A stretch of DNA of 64,000 bases, taken from NCBI RefSeq assembly GCF_013823965.1, contig NZ_PNNA01000028.1:17990-81989 (forward strand), in the 5' to 3' direction. The translations under genes were made by a program, and so were the position numbers. The stretch comes from Flavobacterium sp. (lineage in GTDB: Bacteria > Bacteroidota > Bacteroidia > Flavobacteriales > Flavobacteriaceae). Positions within the stretch are counted from its first letter, which is position 1, and the number at the start of each line of letters is the position of its first letter. Of the stretch, positions 54,258 to 63,900 are shown piece by piece. A model generated the notes under the pieces. It had not been told where the DNA came from. It did not search any database and saw only the letters and a list, made by a program, of their open reading frames with translations.

Positions 54258-54740
54258 TTATTTAGGTTGGATAACGCTCCATTCCTTTAATTTTATTTCA
54301 AAAGATTTTCCGGCATTGGCAGGACTTGTGGACGGCAAAGTGACTAAATGATATTCGTTCTCCAACTTGATGTATTGTTTGAAATAGGCAGCAGCTTTTT
54401 GGCCGTTAAAGAAAATATGCTTGATGTTGGGATGTGTTTTCAAAAACGAATTAAAATCGTTGGGCACTTCGTCTTCAATGGCGCTGTCCAGGCTTCCCGG
54501 TCTGACACAAGCTTCGAGAACATCCCATAAAGCGATTCGGTTTTCCAATAAAATATTTTTTCGCTGTTCGTAGTCGGTCGAAAACGGGCTATTGTAAAGG
54601 GCAAAGATGATTTTCCAAAATGCATTTCTCGGGTTGCCGTAATACTGGCTTGCCGCCAAGGACTGGACGCTGGGCATCGTTCCAAGAATTAGGATAGAGG
54701 CATCGGTATTGGATATGGGAGGAAAGGAATATTTTTTCAT
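54258..54740 (-). CDS. DNA-deoxyinosine/uracil-DNA glycosylase family protein
   Basis: A 160-residue uracil-DNA-glycosylase superfamily protein of the hypoxanthine/deoxyinosine type. The motif ILGTMPSVQSLAASQYYGNPRNAFWKIIF is the substrate and DNA-contact region, FFNGQKAAAYF forms the central strand, and LPSTSPANAG matches the C-terminal HPS-like loop region with the family change. It excises deaminated bases (hypoxanthine, perhaps uracil) at the start of base-excision repair. It heads the operon with the 4HB_MCP and DUF genes. Confidence 0.85.
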   Translation of the reverse strand: MKKYSFPPISNTDASILILGTMPSVQSLAASQYYGNPRNAFWKIIFALYNSPFSTDYEQRKNILLENRIALWDVLEACVRPGSLDSAIEDEVPNDFNSFLKTHPNIKHIFFNGQKAAAYFKQYIKLENEYHLVTLPSTSPANAGKSFEIKLKEWSVIQPK

Positions 54741-54851
54741 TAAAGTAATGGTTAATGAGATTTCAAATATAGTATTAAAAATACCTACATTTACTCTTGT
54801 TTAGATTTTAATGAAAATTAGGAATACTCGAAAAACAAGTATTGGAACAAG

Positions 54852-55616
54852 ATGAAAAAAAGAATAATTGGCATTATGGGCGCAATGCCCGAAGAAATAG
54901 AGGGAATAGTGGCTTTATTGAAGAATCCGATTGCATTGTCAATGGGGAAACGTATTTATTTCAGGGGACAAATAAACGGTAACGACACCGTGGTGGTTTT
55001 TTCGAGATGGGGCAAAGTAGCTGCCGCAACAACCGCCACCACTTTGATACACGAATTTAAAATCACGGAATTGCTCTTTACCGGAGTGGCCGGAGCCATC
55101 AGTCCAGAATTAAAAATAGGGGATGTCGTTCTTGGAAAAAGGCTCATTCAACACGATATGGATGCACGCCCCTTGATGGCGCAACACGAAATACCCTTGC
55201 TTTCCAAGACCTATTTTGAAAGTGACACCACGCATTTGGACATTACCTCAAAAGCCATGGATGAAGTATTTGAAAACAACTGTTTGCACGCCATTATCGA
55301 AAAGGAATATTTAAGGGAGTTTAACATTTCGCAACCCAAGTATGTTGTGGGAGACATTGCCAGCGGCGACCAGTTTTTTTCCAGCAACAAACAAAAACAA
55401 GCGCTCAGTACCCAGTTGCCCGAAGTGTTGTGTGTAGAAATGGAAGGCGCAGCGGTAGCCCAGGTTTGTTATGAACATGAAATTCCTTTTAGTGTCATCA
55501 GGACCATTTCGGATGTGGCAGACGATCAATCCCACATTGATTTTCCATCCTTCATCAATAAAATTTCCAGTAAATATGCTGCCGAAATTATTAAAAATAT
55601 TTTCAAACAGATATAA
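54852..55616 (+). CDS. mtnN: 5'-methylthioadenosine/S-adenosylhomocysteine nucleosidase
   Basis: A 254-residue MTAN: N-terminal IGIMGAMPEEIEGI with the catalytic Glu, GVAGAISPELKIGDVVLG, the loop around the active site, VCVEMEGAAVAQVC (substrate Glu), and the catalytic Asp in RTISDVADDQ. It cleaves adenine from MTA and SAH in methionine and methyl-group recycling. The length slightly exceeds E. coli MtnN (232 residues) because of an insert of about 20 residues near the middle. It is divergent from the glycosylase gene. Confidence 0.92.
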   Translation: MKKRIIGIMGAMPEEIEGIVALLKNPIALSMGKRIYFRGQINGNDTVVVFSRWGKVAAATTATTLIHEFKITELLFTGVAGAISPELKIGDVVLGKRLIQHDMDARPLMAQHEIPLLSKTYFESDTTHLDITSKAMDEVFENNCLHAIIEKEYLREFNISQPKYVVGDIASGDQFFSSNKQKQALSTQLPEVLCVEMEGAAVAQVCYEHEIPFSVIRTISDVADDQSHIDFPSFINKISSKYAAEIIKNIFKQI

Positions 55617-55686
55617 AACTTTAAATGTTTGTCATCTTCCTGCAGTAAAATATCTAGCGACAAAACAAGTGCAAGCTATTGGAAAC

Positions 55687-55727
55687 AAAAATCCCAAACA
55701 CCAATTGAAAAACGAGTGTTTGGGATC
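55687..55727 (-). terminator. Terminator of the zinc alcohol dehydrogenase gene
   Basis: The arms ATCCCAAACAC and GTGTTTGGGAT end in TTTTTG on the minus strand, about 20 bases after the alcohol dehydrogenase stop. Confidence 0.8.
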
Positions 55728-55745
55728 AATTAAAATTCTCTTTGA

Positions 55746-56804
55746 CTATTCTTTCAAAGACGCCATGTCAATTACAAAACGGTATCGCACATCGCTTTTG
55801 AGCATTCTTTCATAAGCTTCGTTGATGTCCTGCATTTTGATAAGCTCAATTTCAGAAACGATATTGTGCTCGCCACAAAAATCGAGCATTTCCTGTGTTT
55901 CGGCAATACCACCAATTAAAGATCCTGCAATAGATTTTCTTCCTAAAATCATTGGAACAGTGTTTAAAAAAGGTTCCAAACCTCCCAGATAACCCACCAA
56001 AACCAAGGTGCCGCTAATGTTTAGGGTTGCCACATAAGGATTCACATCGTGAACATAAGGAACGGTGTCGATGATCAAATCAAATTTTCCACTTACCGAA
56101 TTCATTTGATTGCTGTCTGTTGAAATAATAACGGCATCGGCTCCCAATGCTAAAGCGTCTTTTTCTTTGCCGGGTGTTCTGGACAAAAGAGTTACTTCGG
56201 CACCCAAACCTTTTGCCAATTTTATGGCCATATGACCCAGTCCGCCTAAACCAATAACGGCTACTTTGCTTCCTTTTGTCACTTTCCAATGACGAAGCGG
56301 TGACCAAGTGGTAATTCCGGCACAAAGTAGGGGAGCAACGGCGGCCAAATCTAAATTGGCAGGTACTTTCAACACAAAATGTTCGTCCACGACAATTTTT
56401 TCGGAATAACCTCCAAAAGTGAAACCACCCAAATGTTTGTCCACTCCTCCATAAGTTCCCGTAAATCCAGTCAAGCAATATTGCTCCAAATCTTTTTTAC
56501 AGCTTTCGCAAGTTTGGCAAGAATCGACTAAACAGCCCACACCTGCTATATCACCCACTTTTAATTTAGTTACTTCGCTTCCCACCTTGGTCACTCTACC
56601 TACAATTTCGTGGCCCGGAACTGTTGGATATACGGTAAATCCCCAATCATTTTTAGCCGTGTGCAAATCCGAATGGCAAACGCCACAATACAAAATCTCA
56701 ATTTCGATGTCTTTTGCAGTCACTTCTCTGCGGTCAATTGTCATTTCTTTTAATGGAGCATCAGCTGCTTTTGTGCCAAAGGCTTTTACGTTTGTTGTTT
56801 TCAT
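55746..56804 (-). CDS. NAD(P)-dependent zinc alcohol dehydrogenase (CAD/YahK-like)
   Basis: A 352-residue medium-chain dehydrogenase. It has the catalytic zinc ligands in YCGVCHSDLHTAKNDWG and GHEIVGRV, the four-Cys structural-zinc lobe CQTCESCKKDLEQYC, and a Rossmann motif GLGGLGHMAIKLAKGLGAEV followed by SRTPGKEK, which suggests NADPH use. It belongs to the cinnamyl-alcohol/aldehyde reductase group (YahK/AdhC-like), probably detoxifying or reducing aldehydes. It appears to be a single-gene unit with its own terminator. Confidence 0.92.
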   Translation of the reverse strand: MKTTNVKAFGTKAADAPLKEMTIDRREVTAKDIEIEILYCGVCHSDLHTAKNDWGFTVYPTVPGHEIVGRVTKVGSEVTKLKVGDIAGVGCLVDSCQTCESCKKDLEQYCLTGFTGTYGGVDKHLGGFTFGGYSEKIVVDEHFVLKVPANLDLAAVAPLLCAGITTWSPLRHWKVTKGSKVAVIGLGGLGHMAIKLAKGLGAEVTLLSRTPGKEKDALALGADAVIISTDSNQMNSVSGKFDLIIDTVPYVHDVNPYVATLNISGTLVLVGYLGGLEPFLNTVPMILGRKSIAGSLIGGIAETQEMLDFCGEHNIVSEIELIKMQDINEAYERMLKSDVRYRFVIDMASLKE

Positions 56805-56942
56805 GACGATTAATTTTTTTTATAATTTTTTATATTCTTTATCACTTCCCGGCTCAAACTATTCGGTTTTATATTTGTCGTAATCTGTTATAAGGGCGAT
56901 GTGACGCATCAAACCGATGGGGTTTACCGTGATTATCACAAA

Positions 56943-59381
56943 TTATTTTTCCGAATGTAAAACAATTTTTCCGCTTTTCAACCCTTTGCCCGTTACGGTT
57001 AATTCCATTTTTCCCGCTTCGGTAGTCGATTGAACCAAAACCACTAATTTACCGCTGAACAATTGCATCTTTGGCAAATGAAATTGTTCCAATGAAGTGG
57101 CATCTCCATTGCAAGCGGCTCGATAGGTTCCTTTTCCGCTAACATTAAATTGCAATTGATTGGTGGCAGTGGGACACGGATTTCCGTTTTTATCCACCAC
57201 CGAAACCGTTACATAGGACAAATCTTCACCATTGGCTTCCAGTGTGTTTCTATCGGCTTCGAGTTGTATTTGGTACGGCTTTTCGGCTGTGTGAACGCTT
57301 TCTTCGGCAACTGCTTTTCCCTCTTTGTCCAAAGCGACCACTTTTATCGTGCCGGGTTCGTATTTGACATCCATCCACATCAAACGGTAACGGTTTTGTG
57401 GCGTGGTGTTGTTCTTTTTCTGGATGCCCATGCTTTTTCCATTGACAAAAAGTTCAGCGCTGTCATAATTGGTGTAAACGAAAACGGGCGTGATTTGTCC
57501 TTCTCTACCTTCCCAATTCCAATGTGGCAAAACATGCAAGGTCTTGTCGATGGTATTCCAACGGCTTCGGTACAAATAGAAGCGGTCCTTGGGCAAACCT
57601 GCCAAGTCACTCATTCCAAAATAAGAACTTCGGGAAGGCCACTTCTCATCATAAGGAGTTGGCTCGCCCAAATAATCAAAACCGGTCCAGACAAATTCGC
57701 CAATAACCCAAGGTTTGTCGTCTTGCAAAATAAAATCGTCTTCAGGCAAATTAGACCAACTGCAGTATTCTAAATCATAAGAAGACGATTGAAAATCAGG
57801 ATATTCTTTTGATACTGCTTTTACTGCCGGAAATTTATAAACACCTCGGGAACTCACCGTTGAAGCAGTTTCGGAACCCAATATAAATCCTTGGGGGAAT
57901 TTTTTGAAAGCTTCTTCATACAAATGTACCCTGTAATTCAACCCAGGAATATCCATTAATGCTCCAAAACCCGATTCCATCGTGGCTTTTACTTGGTCCA
58001 TTCCCACGGTTACCGATCGCGTTGGGTCTTCTCGATGAAAAATATCTTGCAGCCATTTGGCTCGTTTTACACCTTCTTCGCCCCATTGATCCGGGACTTC
58101 GTTGCCGGAACTCCACATCACTATGGACGGATGGTTGCGGGTGGCGTGAACCAAGTTGACGATGTCTTTTTCGGCATCCGTTTCAAAAAAACGATTGTAG
58201 CCATTTTTTACTTTGGGTTTGGCCCATTCGTCAAAACTTTCGGCCAGAAACATGAAACCCATTTCGTCACACAATTCGAGTTGTTCCAATGACGGCATGT
58301 TGTGCGAACTGCGAATGGCGTCGCAACCCAAATCTTTTAGAATCGTCAATTGTCTGCGCAAGGCGGATTTGTTGATTGCGGTGCCAATTGGACCCAAATC
58401 GTGGTGCAAACAAACGCCTTTGAACTTGCGTATTTTTCCATTCAAACTGAACCCTTTGTTGGGTTCGAATTTAATGGTTCGAATGCCGAATTTTGTGGTG
58501 GTTTCGTCTTTTGGTTTTCCGTCAACATAGAGTTGGGATACGGCTGTGTAGAGATAGGGCGTTTCTGGACTCCACAACTGCGGATTTTTTACGGCAATAT
58601 TCTGGTCGAATTCATTGCCAAAAAGCACCTCCGATTCATTTACGGCCACTTCTTTTCCGGAGGCGTCTTTAATTTTGGTAACGATACGCAGATTTTCGCC
58701 AGTAACTTTGGTTTTGATGTTCACTTTTGCCAAATCGTCGGTAACGACTGGAGTGGTCACGAAAGTGCCCCATTGATCGATGCTTTCCTTGTTTTTGACA
58801 ATCAGTTTTACTTTTCGGTACAAGCCAGCTCCGGGATACCAACGCGAAGATTCGCCGAGATTGGATAAATGCACTGCCAAATTATTTTTGCCATTGGCAG
58901 CCAAAAAATCGGTGATGTCGAAGTAAAAATAATTGTAACCATAGTTCCATTCGCCCACTTTTTTGCCATTTAAAAATACTTTAGGCTCGCTCATGGCACC
59001 TTCAAAAAGGAGTATTACTTTCTTGTTTTTGTCGAAATTGGGAACCGAAAACTGATTTCTGTACCAAGCTTCGCCGATATAGGGCAAGGCTCCTGTTCGC
59101 CCCGTTTTTTCGGTGGCTACATTTTCACCGTTTTGAACAATGGCGGTGGTTTGCTTGTCGATTTCTTTGTCGAATGGACCGTAAATGGCCCAATCGTGAG
59201 GGACGCTAACGGTTTGCCATTTCGAATCGTTAAAATTATTTTCGAAAGCCTTTTCGTTCTTGCCTTTGGCAAATTTCCATCCATTGTTTAGTTCAAGGAT
59301 GGTTCTTTCCTGGGCTTTGATGCCGGCAAAGGCGAAAAATAGGATTAGGGCAAAAAATGCAGTTTTATTGGTACTTATCAT
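56943..59381 (-). CDS. Glycoside hydrolase family 2 protein with DUF4982 domain (beta-galactosidase-like)
   Basis: An 812-residue exported enzyme: signal peptide to about GIKAQ, a sugar-binding jelly-roll domain (about 25-190, with LLFEGAMSEPKVFLNGKKVGEWNYGYN), an Ig-like domain, the GH2 TIM barrel with the acid/base Glu at about 428 (WSSGNEVPDQWG) and the probable nucleophile Glu at about 504 (GSETAST), and C-terminal DUF4982 and beta-sandwich domains. The substrate is unclear: beta-galactosidase, beta-mannosidase or beta-glucuronidase activities occur in such proteins. No SusC/SusD or sulfatase genes are nearby, so it is not in a polysaccharide utilization locus here. Confidence 0.86.
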   Translation of the reverse strand: MISTNKTAFFALILFFAFAGIKAQERTILELNNGWKFAKGKNEKAFENNFNDSKWQTVSVPHDWAIYGPFDKEIDKQTTAIVQNGENVATEKTGRTGALPYIGEAWYRNQFSVPNFDKNKKVILLFEGAMSEPKVFLNGKKVGEWNYGYNYFYFDITDFLAANGKNNLAVHLSNLGESSRWYPGAGLYRKVKLIVKNKESIDQWGTFVTTPVVTDDLAKVNIKTKVTGENLRIVTKIKDASGKEVAVNESEVLFGNEFDQNIAVKNPQLWSPETPYLYTAVSQLYVDGKPKDETTTKFGIRTIKFEPNKGFSLNGKIRKFKGVCLHHDLGPIGTAINKSALRRQLTILKDLGCDAIRSSHNMPSLEQLELCDEMGFMFLAESFDEWAKPKVKNGYNRFFETDAEKDIVNLVHATRNHPSIVMWSSGNEVPDQWGEEGVKRAKWLQDIFHREDPTRSVTVGMDQVKATMESGFGALMDIPGLNYRVHLYEEAFKKFPQGFILGSETASTVSSRGVYKFPAVKAVSKEYPDFQSSSYDLEYCSWSNLPEDDFILQDDKPWVIGEFVWTGFDYLGEPTPYDEKWPSRSSYFGMSDLAGLPKDRFYLYRSRWNTIDKTLHVLPHWNWEGREGQITPVFVYTNYDSAELFVNGKSMGIQKKNNTTPQNRYRLMWMDVKYEPGTIKVVALDKEGKAVAEESVHTAEKPYQIQLEADRNTLEANGEDLSYVTVSVVDKNGNPCPTATNQLQFNVSGKGTYRAACNGDATSLEQFHLPKMQLFSGKLVVLVQSTTEAGKMELTVTGKGLKSGKIVLHSEK

Positions 59382-59898
59382 AAGGTTTTGATTGATTTTT
59401 GAAGGTTTTGTGAACTGGTTAATCTGCGTGAAAAATTACAATTACTGAATTTGTTTTGGCAGAGTTGTCAGGATTAGTTTCCCTAATGGCGGCATCGTGA
59501 TTTTTCTTGCATGCTGTTTTTTTTTATGTTTTTTGTTTAAGGTTAATTAAAACCGGTTTGTATCTATTGCAAACCAATGCTGCATCAACGGATTTCAACT
59601 CTGTCACTTAAATGGAACTTTTCCTGGTTTCGATATTGTCCATTCTGTTGTTTTCGAAGTTTCGCCTGTAAATTTAGTAAATATTAGAACTACTATTTTC
59701 GGTTTATTTTCGACATAAATTTAGTTTACTTTATTCATTTATGCTTAAAAAAACGTACTCTTTTTTATCGGCTTGATGCACTCAATCATTTTCCAAAACT
59801 AGTGCCTTGAAAGCGACCTTTTGTCAACCCAATCAATAAATATTTTTTTATTTGATGACAATTGGGAGGTTGCTAACCTTTCAATTAGTTTAAGTTTC
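59382..59898. other. Intergenic spacer of about 520 bases between the GH2 gene and the sprF-like gene
   Basis: I see no gene, RNA or insertion element here. It holds the GH2 control region, though no clear TAnnTTTG element on the minus strand. A small inverted repeat GGTTTG...CAAACC lies at 59555-59575 and could be an operator. The right side is the 3' end of the adhesin operon with no strong terminator. Confidence 0.5.
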
Positions 59899-60969
59899 TT
59901 AATAATTTCTGCCCCAAGGTCTTGTGGCCAAATAATTATTGCAACTATGACATTCCCTGCCTATTTGCCATGTCAGGGAAAATTCGTGAACGCCCTGTGT
60001 ATTGTCTATTTTTGAAGTATTCATGTCATACGAATAGCCAAAAGTGAAGTTGTTTATTTTAATGGAACCCATCAGGTTTACTGAAGTTAGAAGATGGCTT
60101 TGTTCATTTTTTCTTATGGGATTTGTTGCAGCAATGACTCCCAGAATGAAGGGATTAAAATGTAAAATACTGCCAAAATCCAATCGATTATATTCTCCTT
60201 GTTGCATAAAATTGGAAGTAAGCACAAATTTCGAATTATCCGGCAAGAACCCAAAACCAGGATTTTGGTCTAAATCAAACGAGTAGCCACTTTGAAAGCT
60301 TAAATTCATGTTCAAAGGAACTTCGCCTTCAGATTCAAAGGCAATATTGGGTGTGTTGAGATGTTTAAAAGAAACACCAAGCCAAAAATCCTCGTCATAG
60401 AGAAGAAAACCGGGCGAAATATCGAAGAAATTTATTTTGCTCTTGAGGTACAATAAACTTGGATCGGCACTTCCTCCGTTAATTCCTCCGTTGTCCACAT
60501 TGATTTGGTCTTCGAACAAAAGGCTTTTGAAATTAAAATTTTTGGTTCCATAACCCGCTTCCAATCCTAAAATTAATCGCAGGCCTGAAGAAAAATTATC
60601 TAAATCAAGATTCAGGGAAGTAACGCCGTTAATTTGGGTATAATTGTAAGCTGTAAAAACTTCATGTTGGTTAAGAATGGTCAGTCCTAATCCAATATTT
60701 TGAAGATTCGAATCACTGGGACGGGAATCTTCCGATAAATTCCCCATGGAACCATTGAAAAAAGCATATTCGGTATCCAATCTTCTGCTACCGTCAGGCC
60801 ATTGTGTTCTGTGCAATATTCCCGTGTTCAGCGTGTTTATGGTTCCTGTAAATGCGCCGTTTTGGGTCTCGGGAACAAAATAATATTGGGTAAAAACAGG
60901 ATCTTGTGCCTTAACTGCCACGACAGAAAAGGTGGTTAACAGTATAGATAAAACAAGTTTAAATTTCAT
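59899..60969 (-). CDS. sprF: PorP/SprF family type IX secretion membrane protein
   Basis: A 356-residue outer-membrane protein with a signal peptide ending VKAQ, starting the mature part with the family motif DPVFTQYYF, and containing many short beta strands and the SVNLMGSIKINNFTFGYSYDMN-like C-terminal region followed by HEFSLTW. PorP/SprF proteins help secretion of cognate adhesins that carry a type-B (CHU_C) domain. It follows the large SprB-like gene by 11 bases on the same strand, and is the probable partner of that adhesin. Confidence 0.88.
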   Translation of the reverse strand: MKFKLVLSILLTTFSVVAVKAQDPVFTQYYFVPETQNGAFTGTINTLNTGILHRTQWPDGSRRLDTEYAFFNGSMGNLSEDSRPSDSNLQNIGLGLTILNQHEVFTAYNYTQINGVTSLNLDLDNFSSGLRLILGLEAGYGTKNFNFKSLLFEDQINVDNGGINGGSADPSLLYLKSKINFFDISPGFLLYDEDFWLGVSFKHLNTPNIAFESEGEVPLNMNLSFQSGYSFDLDQNPGFGFLPDNSKFVLTSNFMQQGEYNRLDFGSILHFNPFILGVIAATNPIRKNEQSHLLTSVNLMGSIKINNFTFGYSYDMNTSKIDNTQGVHEFSLTWQIGRECHSCNNYLATRPWGRNY

Positions 60970-60980
60970 TCTTATTGCGC

Positions 60981-63900
60981 TTATTTTATTAATACAAAAG
61001 GGTGATTTTCATTGACAATTGTCCCATAGAAAGTGGCTCCGCTCACTTTGCAGTAGTAATTGCCGTTTTCAGAATTGGAGCCTTTTATTTTTCCATCCCA
61101 ACCTCGCAAAACGTCACCTGTTTCGGAATAAATTAATGAACCCCAAGTGTCGTAAATATCCAGGCGGACATTTTTCAACCCCTTGGTCACGGGTCTAAAA
61201 GTGTCATTGAGCCTGTCATTGTTGGGAGTGAAAGCATTGGGAACCACCAGGACATAACCTTTGCCAACAACCAAAGTGATTTTTTGAATTTCGATGCATC
61301 CAAAAGGATAAGTGACGGTTTGCGTGACGACATAATCTTTTGGATTGATGAAACTATGCACGGGATTGGGTTCTGTCGAGAAAGTGCCGTCTCCAAAATC
61401 CCAAACCACGCCAATATAATCGCCGGTTGCCGTGTTGGTAAATTGTATGGGATCCTGGATCGAATAAGCGCCGTAAGTCGAATAAGCATAGGAATTGGCC
61501 GTAAAGGAAGCCGTTCCCAATTTGGGCACTTCCACGTTCAACGAATAATTGGCTTTGCATCCAATGGCATCGGTAACGCTCAAAAGCACCATCCCGTTTT
61601 GATTGGTGGTCATCATTTCATTGTTGGCACCGCTAACGGTTCCGCTAGACCACGCCAATTGATAGGGAGGGACCCCACCCGAAACTTGGGCTACAAAGGT
61701 TTGTTGGACGTATTTGGTTGTACAGTCAAATACGGTTTTGGTAAGCACTCCAGGCAAGAGTGGAGCAGGTCTATTGATGCTGTATTGGGCTTGTTGGGTA
61801 CAGCCGTTGGCATCGGTTACGGTAACCAAGTAATTTCCAGCGGGGATGTTGGACAAATCCTCCGTGGTCGCCCCGTTGGACCAAGCATAAATAAAGGGAG
61901 CGGAACCACCTGAAACCAAAAGATTGATGGCGCCGGAATTGGCATTGTTGCAGTCCAAGGCATTTGTCAAATTAGCAGATAATACTAATAGTTGAGGTTC
62001 CAGTATAATGAAATTTTTTACAATTGTACACGGTTTTGAGTCAACAATTGTGACTGTGTAGGAGCCAGGGCCTAAATTATTTCTGGTTGTTCCCGCCGTA
62101 GAGCCATCACTCCAAGTCAATTTCACGGGAGCAATGCCTCCAACAAAATTAAGGTTGATGCTGCCATTGTTGGCTCCAAAACAACTGATGTTTTTTACCA
62201 CGGGATTGACTGTAAAAAGTGGTGCTTCGGGAATGTTCACGGTGACTGTTTTGGGACAATTCAAGGCATCGGTAACGCTGATGACGTAATCTCCCGCCGA
62301 AAGATTGTTTTGAAAAGTCCCGCTTCCCAAATTGCTCCACGAAATTTGATAAGGAGCAACACCGCCTGTTATCGCCAGATTGATGGCCGCATTGTTGTCG
62401 CCATAACAAACAATCGGGGTCGTTGTCGCTTTGATGAGAATTTCGGGAGTTTGTGTGATGGGTATCGACAAGTTTTTGGTACAACCCAAAATATCGGTTA
62501 CAGTCAAGTTGTAAGTTCCTGCAAAAAGACCCGTGAGGTTTTGATTGGCACTTGTGAAACCATTTGGCCCAGACCAAGCGTAAGTATAAGGAAAAGTACC
62601 TCCAATCACGTTTACGGTTATTGCTCCCGTTGGATCTCCAAAACACAAGATATTCGTTTGGTTCCCTAAACTTACTGCCAAAACGGGAGGTTCGGTAATG
62701 TTGAAATTCGCCGTTTTTGGTCCACAATTATTGGCATCCGAAACGGTAACCACATAATTTCCTGGACTTAAATTAGACAAATCTTCGGTTGTGGCATAAG
62801 GAATTCCGTTTTTTGTCCAATTGATTTTATAATTTAAAGTTCCGCCAGTTACACTGATTTTTATTTCACCATTGGCAGCATTAAAACACGTAATATCTTT
62901 CTCTAAATCTGTTGAAATAATGATGTCATCAGGTTCTTTGATAGTATAATTTTCATTAATTGGACAGCCACCCGCATCTGTAATGGAAAGGTTGTAATCA
63001 CCTGGAGCCAAATTAGAAATGCTCGAAGCAGAAGAGGTAAATCCGTTAGGGCCAGTCCAAGAAATGATGTAAGGAGCACCAGAATTAAAAGAAATTCCGC
63101 CCGTAATATTGGTTTGTAATGTTCCACTATTTGCTCCAAAACAAGTACTGTTATTCAAAGCAACATTCGAAGAAATGGCTGGATTTACAGTGACCACAAT
63201 GGTAAAAGTAGCACCTGCACAATTTCCTGAAAGAGGAGTAATGGTGTAAGTAACGGTTGCTGGACTCGTTGTAGTGTTGATTAAGTTTTGGCTAATACTG
63301 GTTTGTTGTGTCGATTGTGCCGATGCTCCCGTTATGGAACCAGCAGGTGAAATAGTTGGATTCGACCAAGTATAAGTTGTTCCGGCAGGCACAATTTCTG
63401 AACCTGAATTTACAGGGGAAATAGTGAAAGCCTTACTACTACAAATAATACTCGTTTTATTGGATATAACAGGTATTGGATTGATGGTAACTGTGGCTAA
63501 ATTTGATGTTAAGCTGGAACATCCTCCCGTGGGTAAAGTAATAATACAATAGTAATATAGTGTTCCATTTATTAAATTCGGTGGACTATAACTTGAGTTG
63601 GTGGCTCCAGTTAAAAGAGTGCTTCCCGTGGTTGTGTTGGATGTATTGGAATACCATTGGTATTGAGGCGTGCCAACGCCATTGATGTAACTTACACTTA
63701 ACAGGGTTGGGGTTTGACCCACGCAAATCGTGCTTGATACAGGTTGCGATGTAAATGTGGGAGCCAGATTGACAGCAACAGTGGCTGTATTACTGGTTGC
63801 ATTACAACCTGACCCGGCAGATTGAGTGATGACACAATAATAATAAAGAGTTCCAACAGCAGTAGTCGATGGAGTATAAGTAGCATTGGTAGCTCCAGTA

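Noticed and set aside
57150..57773. Plus-strand open frame of 207 codons within the GH2 gene
   Set aside because: It is antisense to a conserved GH2 region and has no signature; a long frame here is a by-product of codon bias.
61284..61913. Plus-strand open frame of 209 codons within the adhesin gene
   Set aside because: It is antisense to the PKD and SprB repeats; the Gly/Arg-rich product reflects the repeats' codon use.
62149..62727. Minus-strand alternative frame of 192 codons within the adhesin repeats
   Set aside because: Same-strand shadow of the SprB repeats in another frame; composition is Trp/Arg/His-rich and unlike a real protein.
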